Source of the DNA: JAWLHK01 sp041690355 [NCBI: bacterium]
GTDB lineage: Bacteria > J088 > JAWLBW01
Reading direction: 5' to 3'
NCBI GenBank assembly: GCA_041690355.1
Contig: JAWLHK010000009.1
Coordinates: 1-64,000 of the forward strand
DNA length: 64,000 bases
The notes beneath the pieces are model-generated. The model was given only the letters and a program-made list of their open reading frames with translations, had not been told where the DNA came from and searched no databases. Every line of letters starts with the position of its first letter. The first letter of the stretch is position 1. This document shows positions 48,079-55,631 of the stretch, one piece after another. Made by a program: the position numbers and the translations under genes.

Positions 48079-50406
48079 TCAGTGGTGCGCGGTGTTCGCC
48101 TTGCGGCTCGCGAGCTTCAGCGCCGGCAGAGTGAGCGTTTCGGCGTCGGGATGCCCCTCGACGATCCGGTAGACGCCCCCCGCCTTAAGGTTGCGCAGGG
48201 TCTGCGTCGCGCCCGGGCGAGCCCAGCGAATCTCGAGTTCGTCAATCTGCGCGGCAGAACCGATGCCGATCTCGACCGCGAGCGTCGAACTCCCGAAGCT
48301 CCCCCCCGGGGTCACCGTGCGATAAAGCACGCGCTCTCGCCCCCCTTCTCGAATGCGGATGCGAAGACGGCTGCCGATGGCGCTGCGGTTGGCCTCGACC
48401 CCCTGCAGGCGTAAGGAGACCATGCGGCCGGGGAAGCCCGGATTCTCGAAGATCGAGTCTGCAAAGGTATCGCCCGGAACCCAGCCGCCGAAACTGGCGA
48501 CGACATCCCGGTCGCCGTCCTGGTCGAGATCGCCGAGACCGATGCCGTGCCCCTTCTGCAGCACACCCATGCCGCTCGCAAAGGTGACGTCGTCGAATCC
48601 GCGACCGTTCGCGTTCCGATAGATCCGGTTGGGAAGCAGGTACTCGAACGGCGGACCGCCGGTGCCCAGCAGCAGGTCGGGCCAGCCGTCGTTGTCCAGG
48701 TCGCCGAAATTGGCGCCCATGACGAGCAGGGCGGTATTCAGACCCCACGCCTGGCCGGCGTCTTCGAACTGAAGGCTGCCCCGGTTGAGAAAAAGGTGGG
48801 CCGCTTCGGCACCATGAGGCATCCCCTGCATCAGGGCGCCGAGATCCTCCGATTTTCCGTCCCAGGCGCCAACGAAAAGATCGTCTCGCCCATCCTGATC
48901 GGCGTCGAAGAAAAATGCGGGGAACCCCTGGCGCACGGAGTCGAAGGCGGTGGTTTCCAGCGGCGAGAACACGCCGTCGCCGTCGTTCAGATACAGACGG
49001 CTTTTTCCCCGGTGCACCGACACAAACAGGTCGGTATCGCCATCGTCATCCGGATCGCCGGCCGCGACCCCCATGCAGCTTTCCTGCGGATGCACCCCGA
49101 AGCCACTGTCGGCCTTGAGGCTGAACCGGTCCCCCACGTTCTCGTACAGGCGCGAGCTCACATGCGCATCGCAGACAAAGAGATCGAGCCGGCCGTTGCC
49201 GTCGAAGTCTCCCCAGACCGAGGCGATGTTGAAACTGCTTTCGGCAAACAGGCCTGCTTCGCGGGTCACGTCGCGAAACCGCCCGCCCTCGTTGCGCAGC
49301 AGGGTATTGCGCACGCCGACGCCGAATGCTTCATCATGAATGCCCGGCCGCTCCCAGATACCCCGCGTGACGTAGACATCGAGGTCGCCGTCGTTGTCAT
49401 AATCGGCCTGCAGCAGACCGACCGCGCCGAGCACGCTGTCGAGCCCCCAGGCCTCGGTCACATCCGTGAATCCCCCCCGGCCGTCGTTCAGGGCAAGGCG
49501 CAGGGGGTCGCAGTACCCGGCAGAGGAGCGGAGGATGTCGAGGCGCCCGTCGCCATTGAAGTCGTCGACGGCGACGCTCCCCACGAGCCCCATGTCGTGG
49601 AACCCGAGCTCGGGGGCCAGGTTGCGGAAGCGGGGAAAGGCAGAACGGCTGCGGAAGGCCTCCGGCGGGATGCGCCATTTCTCGGGCACGCCGTGCGGAT
49701 AGGCGCCGAGCGTCATGTAGCCCAGGTTGAGAAGCCAGCGCACGAGCCGATCGCCCGGATCCTTTGCAAGCACGGCGCCGAAGGTCTTCACGGCGGCTGC
49801 CGAGCCGCCGGGGTCGCGATGGTAGGCCGCCGGCGTCAGCGGGAGGATGCAGGTTTCGGCGTTGTGGTTCTCGAGGCAGTTCGCGAATTCTCCCTGGCGC
49901 AGCTCGGCAATTCCCAGACGGATACGGGCGCGGTGTTCCGCTTCCGGCGACACCCGGACCCCGAGCGCCGCCGCCTGCCGGTAGGCATCGACCGATTCCG
50001 TCACGCGCCCCTGGGCAAGAAGAAATTCGCCCAGCCGATCGAGCAGTTCGAGCCGTCGCGGCAGATCGGTGCGTTCGGCCTCTGCAGCCGCCGTGCGAAA
50101 CAGGTTTTCACACGCCGCCGGCTGCTCGGCCCGTTCGACGGCACAGCGGTCCTGTATCCCGGGCGGAGTACCGGCCAGGCAGTGGCCGCGCACGGTGCGC
50201 ATTTGAAAGTAGGCTCTGTCGGCGCGTTCCTGAACCGACGCCTCCCAGTCAGGAGAGGCCGAGAACGCCGCCTGCACGGCGCCGCCGTTGTCCGAGGGGT
50301 CTTCGGCATCGAGAACGATACCGCCGGCCGACGGTTCGTTCCCGCAACGGCTGCAGGCCGGAGTTTCAAGAAGGAGAAGCAGTGCGAGACAGGCGCGCCG
50401 GAGCAT
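48079..50406 (-). CDS. CRTAC1-like lipoprotein with FG-GAP repeats and ASPIC/UnbV domain
   Basis: A 775-residue exported protein. The signal ends in ETPACSRC with a lipobox-like TPAC. Residues about 40-230 form a helical, TPR-like segment (GRVTESVDAYRQAAAL). From about 265 there are at least six FG-GAP/VCBS beta-propeller blades with calcium loops such as DFNGDGRLDI, DYDNDGDLDV, DPDDDGDTDLF, DADQDGRDDLF, DLDNDGWPDLL and DLDQDGDRDVV. The C-terminal IGSRLRIRIREGG and GIGSAAQIDELEIRW are the ASPIC/UnbV domain. An extracellular binding role is likely; ligand unknown. Confidence 0.92.
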   Translation of the reverse strand: MLRRACLALLLLLETPACSRCGNEPSAGGIVLDAEDPSDNGGAVQAAFSASPDWEASVQERADRAYFQMRTVRGHCLAGTPPGIQDRCAVERAEQPAACENLFRTAAAEAERTDLPRRLELLDRLGEFLLAQGRVTESVDAYRQAAALGVRVSPEAEHRARIRLGIAELRQGEFANCLENHNAETCILPLTPAAYHRDPGGSAAAVKTFGAVLAKDPGDRLVRWLLNLGYMTLGAYPHGVPEKWRIPPEAFRSRSAFPRFRNLAPELGFHDMGLVGSVAVDDFNGDGRLDILRSSAGYCDPLRLALNDGRGGFTDVTEAWGLDSVLGAVGLLQADYDNDGDLDVYVTRGIWERPGIHDEAFGVGVRNTLLRNEGGRFRDVTREAGLFAESSFNIASVWGDFDGNGRLDLFVCDAHVSSRLYENVGDRFSLKADSGFGVHPQESCMGVAAGDPDDDGDTDLFVSVHRGKSRLYLNDGDGVFSPLETTAFDSVRQGFPAFFFDADQDGRDDLFVGAWDGKSEDLGALMQGMPHGAEAAHLFLNRGSLQFEDAGQAWGLNTALLVMGANFGDLDNDGWPDLLLGTGGPPFEYLLPNRIYRNANGRGFDDVTFASGMGVLQKGHGIGLGDLDQDGDRDVVASFGGWVPGDTFADSIFENPGFPGRMVSLRLQGVEANRSAIGSRLRIRIREGGRERVLYRTVTPGGSFGSSTLAVEIGIGSAAQIDELEIRWARPGATQTLRNLKAGGVYRIVEGHPDAETLTLPALKLASRKANTAHH

Positions 50407-50492
50407 GACGAGACAGTATACCCGACGGACTGTGCTTCGTCGCGCCCTCGGATTGCGGGGAGCCGCACGCGTGCAGTACGATGGAAAGCTTC

Positions 50493-51125
50493 ATGACGAC
50501 TCCGACACCGACAACCTCCGGTTCCGCCGCACGCCCGCATGCCCTGCGGCGCCTGTATGACTGGGTGCTTCACTGGGCTCACACCCCGTACGGGATGCCG
50601 GCGATCTTCCTGATCGCCCTCATCGAGGCCTCGGTCTTTCCCATCCCCCCCGATGTGCTGCTCATGGCCCTGGTCATCGGCCGGCCGCCGCAGTGGGTGC
50701 GGTATGCCGCCGTCTGCACGCTGGGCTCGGTAATCGGCGCCCTGCTCGGCTACGGCATCGGATTCGCGTTCTGGCACGCCGTCGATCAGTTCTTTCTGAC
50801 CTACGTTTTTTCGCCCGACGTCTTTCAGCTCGTCGTCGGCAAGTACGAACAGGCGGCCTTTCTGACGGTCTTCACGGCCGCCTTCACGCCGATCCCGTTC
50901 AAGGTCATCACCATCGCGGCCGGCGTGGCTGAAATTCCGATCCCCGACCTCGTCGCCGGGTCGGTGCTCGGGCGGGCCATGCGTTTCTTCATCGTGGCCG
51001 GCCTGCTCTACAGGTTCGGCCCCCCGATACGCAATTTCATCGACCGCTATTTCGGCCTGCTGACGATCGTCTTCACCCTCCTGCTCATCGGCGGATTTCT
51101 CGCCGTGAAGTACCTGCTGCAGTAG
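50493..51125 (+). CDS. DedA/YqaA-family membrane protein
   Basis: A 210-residue membrane protein with four to six hydrophobic segments. The SNARE-associated (DedA/VTT) features are IEASVFPIPPDVLLMALVIG, GSVIGALLGYGIGF and TAAFTPIPFKVITIAAGV, with the FxPxPxxxI pattern. DedA proteins are linked to undecaprenyl-phosphate or phospholipid recycling; the YqaA subgroup is less studied. The ATG at 50493 is chosen because GGAAAG precedes it; 50481 is an alternative. Divergent from the CRTAC1-like gene (86 bp) and convergent with the superoxide dismutase gene. Confidence 0.88.
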   Translation: MTTPTPTTSGSAARPHALRRLYDWVLHWAHTPYGMPAIFLIALIEASVFPIPPDVLLMALVIGRPPQWVRYAAVCTLGSVIGALLGYGIGFAFWHAVDQFFLTYVFSPDVFQLVVGKYEQAAFLTVFTAAFTPIPFKVITIAAGVAEIPIPDLVAGSVLGRAMRFFIVAGLLYRFGPPIRNFIDRYFGLLTIVFTLLLIGGFLAVKYLLQ

Positions 51126-51140
51126 GCGCGTAGCGGCCGG

Positions 51141-51668
51141 CTATTTTTCGGGCGCGATGACGCCGCAGGCAATGCGCCCCCCGGCGTTCCCGGCCGGATC
51201 GGAGCGGTGGTCGTCGACCCCCTCGTGAATGACGAAGGCGGCTCCGTCCTTGTCGAGCAGCGCCTCTTTACCCTCGGTGAGCGAGACCCCTTCGAGCAGC
51301 GCTCCACCCTGCACCATGCCCCCCTCGAGAACGACGAGATTGGGCAGGTCGCCGACGTGCTTGCCCTGCGGATTCCACAACCCGTGCTTTTTGTCGGCTG
51401 GATTGAAGTGGCCGCCCGCCGACTTGAAATCCGGCGTCTCGCAGCGTCCCGTCTGGTGAATGTGAAAGCCGTGGGGACCCGGCGGGAGACCGCGGAGTTC
51501 GAAGCGCACCTGAAGGCCGCCGGGATTCTGCTCGAGGTGAACGATCCCGACGGTCTCACCCTTGGCGTCGATCATCTTCGCCTGCGCCTTGTGGTGCGCG
51601 GCGTGAACCGTGCCCGCCACGAACAGAGTGGACAGAATCGCCGTCAACCGGATACCGAATCGCTGCAT
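51141..51668 (-). CDS. sodC: Copper/zinc superoxide dismutase
   Basis: A 175-residue periplasmic enzyme with a signal peptide (to about VHAA, residue 24). The copper and zinc ligands are present: HGFHIHQTGRC, GGHFNP, HGLWNPQGKHVGDLPN and, at the end, FVIHEGVDDHRSDPAG; the family disulfide Cys pair is RC and IACG. It converts superoxide to hydrogen peroxide in the periplasm. GGAGG stands four bases before the ATG. Confidence 0.95.
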   Translation of the reverse strand: MQRFGIRLTAILSTLFVAGTVHAAHHKAQAKMIDAKGETVGIVHLEQNPGGLQVRFELRGLPPGPHGFHIHQTGRCETPDFKSAGGHFNPADKKHGLWNPQGKHVGDLPNLVVLEGGMVQGGALLEGVSLTEGKEALLDKDGAAFVIHEGVDDHRSDPAGNAGGRIACGVIAPEK

Positions 51669-51836
51669 GCTGCCTCCATGCCAGAAAGAAGGTTATCTCA
51701 GGCATTGTAGAGCAGAACGCACTGCCGTGGGAGCATGGAGGCCCGGAAACTCAACCCCGGTGTTCCCGCCTCGATTTGTTGACGCGGAAACCGTCGCCGT
51801 AGAAACACTGCGGCAAGCTCTCGTGCATCCGCAGGC

Positions 51837-51861
51837 AAAAAAAACCCGGCCGGAGCCGGGT
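51837..51861 (-). terminator. Intrinsic terminator of the leftward 78-residue membrane protein gene
   Basis: On the minus strand a 7-bp stem ACCCGGC/GCCGGGT with a TCCG loop is followed by a run of eight T. It starts 22 bp after the stop codon at 51884 and so ends that transcript before it reaches the sodC gene. Confidence 0.88.
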
Positions 51862-51883
51862 CGAAATGTCTCTGCTCAGGTGC

Positions 51884-52120
51884 TCATCCCTGATGAACGT
51901 GGCTGCCGTGGCCCCCGCGCCGAGGGCCGGCGCTGAAATCATCGGCCCCCTTTTTCGCCATCAGAAAGGCGGCAACCCACCCGACGACGCCGGCGGCAAC
52001 CGACGCGATCTTGATCGCATCGTTTTCCAGTACGACGCCGAGCGACAGGCCGACGACGAGAATGCCGACCATGCTCCACATGAGCACGCCGGCGGCCAAA
52101 AGATACTTTCCCTGTTCCAT
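51884..52120 (-). CDS. Small two-helix membrane protein
   Basis: A 78-residue protein with two hydrophobic helices (about residues 7-29 and 36-55) and a His/Gly-rich polar tail ending GGHGSHVHQG that could bind metal. No family recognised. The start is preceded by GGGGAA, and a strong terminator follows, so it is probably a single-gene unit. Confidence 0.65.
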   Translation of the reverse strand: MEQGKYLLAAGVLMWSMVGILVVGLSLGVVLENDAIKIASVAAGVVGWVAAFLMAKKGADDFSAGPRRGGHGSHVHQG

Positions 52121-52216
52121 GGTCAGTTCCCCTGGTTCAACTGAGGTAGTGAAAGCGATACGGTACCCTGCCGCCGCCGAAATCGCAATCCGGCTCCGGG
52201 GTTTACCCCATAGGGA

Positions 52217-52525
52217 TTATCGCTGCACAAGCCTGCGGACGCTGTCGGGGATCCGCTCCGGCGCATCGGCCGCGGCGGCGCGGATCAAGTCGGGACGCAC
52301 GACCCACAGCCACGCCAGCGCCTCTTCGGCAGGCGGCCGGCCGCCCGCGGGGCGCCAGAGCAGGCGGGAATCATGCACGCCGACCGCGCTTGCGAATTCG
52401 GCGGCCACCGCCGCGATGCGCCGGTCGACGTCGGCAAACTCGGTCACGGTGTCCCACTCGACGGCTTCAGGCGGCCCGGCAACCCAGGCATCAAGCTGCA
52501 GGCCGAAGTCAGCGGGGTCCGCCAT
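52217..52525 (-). CDS. Hypothetical protein
   Basis: A 102-residue, acidic, helical protein without signal peptide or known domain. It opens MADPADFGLQLDAWVAG and has several Trp residues (DAWVAG, VEWDTV, LLWRPAG, AWLWVV). The start overlaps the end of the upstream small membrane protein gene by 17 bp, and the codon pattern fits the genome. No function can be given. Confidence 0.55.
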   Translation of the reverse strand: MADPADFGLQLDAWVAGPPEAVEWDTVTEFADVDRRIAAVAAEFASAVGVHDSRLLWRPAGGRPPAEEALAWLWVVRPDLIRAAAADAPERIPDSVRRLVQR

Positions 52526-52736
52526 GCCCCTCCAGCCATCCGCCCGAAGGCGCAGTGCGCTGCGGCGCCAGAATGTGATCGACGACGAGCCAGGCCCCAC
52601 CCGCGACGACGGTAATCCCCAGCACCATGACGGCGAACACCTTGAGGCGCGAACGCCCCTCGGCGGCGACTTCGAACAGGACGACCACCCCGAAGAGAAA
52701 CGCGAAGAGGGCGACGATGACGTAGGGAAAACCCAT
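52509..52736 (-). CDS. Small two-helix membrane protein
   Basis: A 75-residue protein: MGFPYVIVALFAFLFGVVVLF is the first helix, a charged turn EVAAEGRSRLK follows, and VFAVMVLGITVVAGGAWLVV is the second. No family recognised. It lies between the BolA gene (26 bp upstream) and the 102-residue hypothetical gene, all on the same strand with short or overlapping joins, so they form one operon. Confidence 0.6.
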   Translation of the reverse strand: MGFPYVIVALFAFLFGVVVLFEVAAEGRSRLKVFAVMVLGITVVAGGAWLVVDHILAPQRTAPSGGWLEGHGGPR

Positions 52737-52762
52737 GCGGCGAGATTCCGGGGAAAATGAGA

Positions 52763-53083
52763 TCAGGATTCGTGTTTCGAGCCGCCCATGCACGGCGGCG
52801 CCGGATTGGCGACTTCGCCCCCGGCCGCGTCCCACTCGGCGGGGGTGAGCGTCTTCATGGTGAGCGCGTGGATACTCTTCATCAATTCCCCCAGCGCGTC
52901 ATAGACCCGGCGGTGCCGATGCAGGGGCGAGAGTCCCGCGAAGGCGTCGGACACGATAATCAGGTTCCAGTGGGTCTCAGACCCCTTGGGCACGGCGTGC
53001 ATGCCGCTGTCGTTCTTCAACGCCATGCGTGCCGGCTGCAGGCCGGCGAGAAGGCGATGTTCCAGTTGCTCGCGAATGCTCAT
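52763..53083 (-). CDS. BolA-family protein
   Basis: A 106-residue BolA-type protein. LEHRLLAGLQPARMALKNDSG, SETHWNLIIVSDAFAG, LSPLHRHRRVYDALGELM and IHALTMKTLTPAEW follow the BolA fold, with the conserved His of HALTMKTLTP. BolA proteins bind monothiol glutaredoxins with an iron-sulfur cluster and influence morphology genes. Its start overlaps the stop of the 112-residue hypothetical gene upstream by one base (TGATG). Confidence 0.92.
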   Translation of the reverse strand: MSIREQLEHRLLAGLQPARMALKNDSGMHAVPKGSETHWNLIIVSDAFAGLSPLHRHRRVYDALGELMKSIHALTMKTLTPAEWDAAGGEVANPAPPCMGGSKHES

Positions 53084-53421
53084 CAGGAATCATTATACAT
53101 CTCCAGCTGCACGACCACCGCCGCCTTGCGCAACCGTTTCCAGGCAAACCGCCCTGCCGCCTCGCGCAGCCCCGCATCGAGCACGCGCGCCTGCATCTGC
53201 GCCTCGCGCCGCTTCTGCGCGTCATAGGCCGCTGACGCGCGCGCATGCAGGGCGGCGCGCGCGTGATCGGGCAGTACGTTCAGTTCCCGCGGGAGATGGC
53301 GATTGAGCCAGTCGCAGAGAAAATCATGTTCTTCGACTTCGAGCTCGCGCGAATCGACGCCGTAACGCACGCGCCGCCGGCCCGGTCCGGTAACGAGGGG
53401 AATTTCGAGTTGGAGGGTCAT
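53083..53421 (-). CDS. Hypothetical protein upstream of BolA
   Basis: A 112-residue, basic, largely helical soluble protein (LEIPLVTGPGRRRVRYGVDS, EEHDFLCDWLNRHLPREL, AYDAQKRREAQMQARVLDAG). No domain recognised. It is translationally coupled to the BolA gene by the TGATG overlap, which suggests a functional link with BolA. Confidence 0.6.
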   Translation of the reverse strand: MTLQLEIPLVTGPGRRRVRYGVDSRELEVEEHDFLCDWLNRHLPRELNVLPDHARAALHARASAAYDAQKRREAQMQARVLDAGLREAAGRFAWKRLRKAAVVVQLEMYNDS

Positions 53422-53474
53422 CGTCGCGCTGCAAGCAATTATAGCCCGCCGCACGGGGCCCCGGCACGAAGAAA

Positions 53475-53508
53475 GCGAGGCTCCCCGGGTTGCGACTGCC
53501 GCCCGGGG
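53475..53508 (-). terminator. Putative terminator after the S24-like membrane protein gene
   Basis: CCCCGGG (53483-53489) and CCCGGGG (53502-53508) form a 7-bp GC stem with a 12-base loop; on the minus strand AGCCTCGCTTTCTT follows, without a clean T-run. It lies 12 bp after the stop codon at 53520. Confidence 0.4.
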
Positions 53509-53519
53509 CGACCCGTAGC

Positions 53520-54581
53520 TTACTCCAGCGTGCGGGGTTCGTTGTCGGCGCGACGCTCGCCCTCGCGGCCCGAAGTCTGCGCGACCGGTTCACCCACGGG
53601 GCGCAGGGTCGCCGATCGCGGTTTCACGCTCCATTCGACGGCGCCGATGATGGTGACCGGCTCGATGACGATCGGGAAGTCATCATCCTGCCGGTTGAGG
53701 AACCATTGGTCTTCTTCTTCGCGCAGGATGCCGATGAGCACCTTCTCGCCTTCGGCGACGGCGACGAGCTTGCCGATCAGCCAGCGCGTGTCGAGCACCG
53801 AATGGTTGATGCCCACCAGGTCGCCCGACTCGACCAGCCGGCCCATCTGCGGGTCTTCGACCGCCACGCACGTGTACGACGAGGGGGTCTCGAGCCAGTC
53901 CCAATCGATCATGGCGTAGGCCAGGATGTCATCGGGGCCCAGCATGGCCGGGCGCTTGGTCGCCGCCGACGGTCGAACCTGGGGAACCGCACAGGCGGGC
54001 TGCGATTCTTCGAACGGCGTCTCTTCAACTGCGGCGACGGCGGTTTCGGTTCCGTCGCCGTCCATGGCGTCGACGTCGAACCAGGCGCGCTGCGGTTCGG
54101 GCACGTTGTCGGCTTCGAACCGGGCCGGATGCGTGCGTTCGAAGACGGGGGTCGAGCCGACCACGTACAAGCCACCCAGAATGAGCGCGGTCGACAGCAT
54201 TGCGGCGAGGCCGTACGCCCCGCTCGGCGCCAGCAGCGTATGCACGACGCTCGACAGGCCGAAGACGCCGATGCCGAACAGGGCGGCGCCGTAGACGACG
54301 GCAATCTGCCCGCCCCGCTTGGGCTCTTCGACCGCGAGCCCGCGATTGAGAAAAATCCCGCTCAGCGGGACCTTGCCGCTCAGCCCCATCAGGCCCGCCA
54401 TGGCCGCCAGCGCCGCGACGACGGCCGTCCACTCGCCCGGACCGCCGCGCAAGGCCGTCCAGCCCCCCAGAAAAAGGAGCAGACTCACGGTGAACAGGCC
54501 CAGCCCCGTCCACAACTCGAAGCGTTCGCGATCCTGCAGCAGGCGCCGCAGCACCTCGCGTCTTGCACGTTTGAAAGGCAC
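53520..54581 (-). CDS. Membrane protein with degenerate S24/LexA-peptidase-like C-terminal domain
   Basis: A 353-residue protein. Four hydrophobic segments lie at about 25-43, 50-68, 92-110 and 118-138; an acidic linker follows (about 150-215). The C-terminal part (about 215-330) resembles the S24 signal-peptidase-like fold: QMGRLVESGDLVGINHS, then IGKLVAVAEGEKVLIGILREEE, DDFPIVIEP and TIIGAVEWSV. The usual catalytic Ser before GD and the Lys in the following strand do not appear (Gln-Met-Gly and Arg instead), so it is probably inactive as a protease. Role unknown. Confidence 0.5.
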   Translation of the reverse strand: MPFKRARREVLRRLLQDRERFELWTGLGLFTVSLLLFLGGWTALRGGPGEWTAVVAALAAMAGLMGLSGKVPLSGIFLNRGLAVEEPKRGGQIAVVYGAALFGIGVFGLSSVVHTLLAPSGAYGLAAMLSTALILGGLYVVGSTPVFERTHPARFEADNVPEPQRAWFDVDAMDGDGTETAVAAVEETPFEESQPACAVPQVRPSAATKRPAMLGPDDILAYAMIDWDWLETPSSYTCVAVEDPQMGRLVESGDLVGINHSVLDTRWLIGKLVAVAEGEKVLIGILREEEDQWFLNRQDDDFPIVIEPVTIIGAVEWSVKPRSATLRPVGEPVAQTSGREGERRADNEPRTLE

Positions 54582-54772
54582 GTTTCTCCCTCCCCCGGAA
54601 ACTCAAAAAATCCCGTCAACCCGAAACTTGCATCCAGTATTCGACCCTCTTGCCAAACTGTCAAGGACTGCCTCTGTCTGGGGGGCGCAACCGGAGCTGC
54701 ACCGGCCTGCGCAGCGCAGCGGTCCGGTGACCCGGGTGGTCCGGAATCGGGCAGCCGGGTATCATGTTGGGC

Positions 54773-55600
54773 ATGTACGAAAGACTTCTTCTCGCTCTCG
54801 ATGGTTCTGACTACGCCGAATGGGCGCGGTCGGTCGCGCTTCAGCTCGTGCGTCCCGGCGGCACGGTTCATCTGCTGCACGTCGTCGACATCGTCACCCT
54901 CGAGGGGACGTTTCTGCGCGACCTCGCGGGAGCCATCGGTGTCGAGCCCTATCTCAATCTGTCGCCCAAGATGGAGAAGATTCTGCAGGAGAAGGGGAAG
55001 GCCCTGCTCGAGGCCCATCGCGAAGTCGTGACTGCCGCGGGCTTCGACTGCGAGACCGAGCTGGTCACGGGCATCATCGCCAGCGAAATTCTCAAGCGCG
55101 CCGAGTCGGCCGACGCCGTCGTCGTCGGCCAGCGCGGTTCGAACGCCAGATTTCACGCCGGCCTCGCGGGTTCGGTCAGCGAGGTGCTCGTGCGCCGGGC
55201 GACCTGCCCGGTCGTCGTCGTACCGCAGAAGCCCGGCCCCATCGGCGACATCCTGCTCGCCTATGACGGCAGCCCGCCGTCGACCCGCGCGCTCGAACAC
55301 GCGGCCCGCCTGGCTGCCGGCCTCAAGGTTCCGGTCGCCGTCGTGGCCGTGACCGACGACGGGGCCGAGGGAGACAACATGCTGGCGCCGGCCCGACGCC
55401 TGCTTTCCGAAGCGGGCGTCACGTCGACCTTTGCGACGCGCCCGGGCAAGGCGGGAGAAGCCATTGTCGCCGAAGCGGCCGGTCACGGCCTGCTCGTCGC
55501 CGGCGCGCACGGCCACTCCCGTATCGTTGAGCTCGTCGTCGGTTCTACGACAGAGTACCTGCTGCGCAACACGCCGATCCCGGTCCTTTTCGAGCGCTGA
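54773..55600 (+). CDS. Tandem universal stress protein (UspA family)
   Basis: A 275-residue cytoplasmic protein of two Usp domains. The first starts MYERLLLALDGSDYAEW and has VVVGQRGSNARFHAGLAGSVSEVLVRRATCPVVVV; the second begins DILLAYDGSPPSTRALEHA and ends LVAGAHGHSRIVELVVGSTTEYLLRNTPIPVLF. The second carries GxxGHSR...GSTTEYLL, the ATP-binding pattern G-2x-G-9x-G(S/T), so it may bind ATP; the first also keeps most of it. An ATG three codons upstream (54764) is an alternative start. A stand-alone gene. Confidence 0.93.
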   Translation: MYERLLLALDGSDYAEWARSVALQLVRPGGTVHLLHVVDIVTLEGTFLRDLAGAIGVEPYLNLSPKMEKILQEKGKALLEAHREVVTAAGFDCETELVTGIIASEILKRAESADAVVVGQRGSNARFHAGLAGSVSEVLVRRATCPVVVVPQKPGPIGDILLAYDGSPPSTRALEHAARLAAGLKVPVAVVAVTDDGAEGDNMLAPARRLLSEAGVTSTFATRPGKAGEAIVAEAAGHGLLVAGAHGHSRIVELVVGSTTEYLLRNTPIPVLFER

Positions 55601-55631
55601 TCCCTTCCCCTCCGGCACATGAGCCCCGATA

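Noticed and set aside
48547-50496. 649-codon open frame opposite the CRTAC1-like gene
   Set aside because: Shadow frame; the opposite strand has a signal peptide, FG-GAP repeats and an ASPIC domain.
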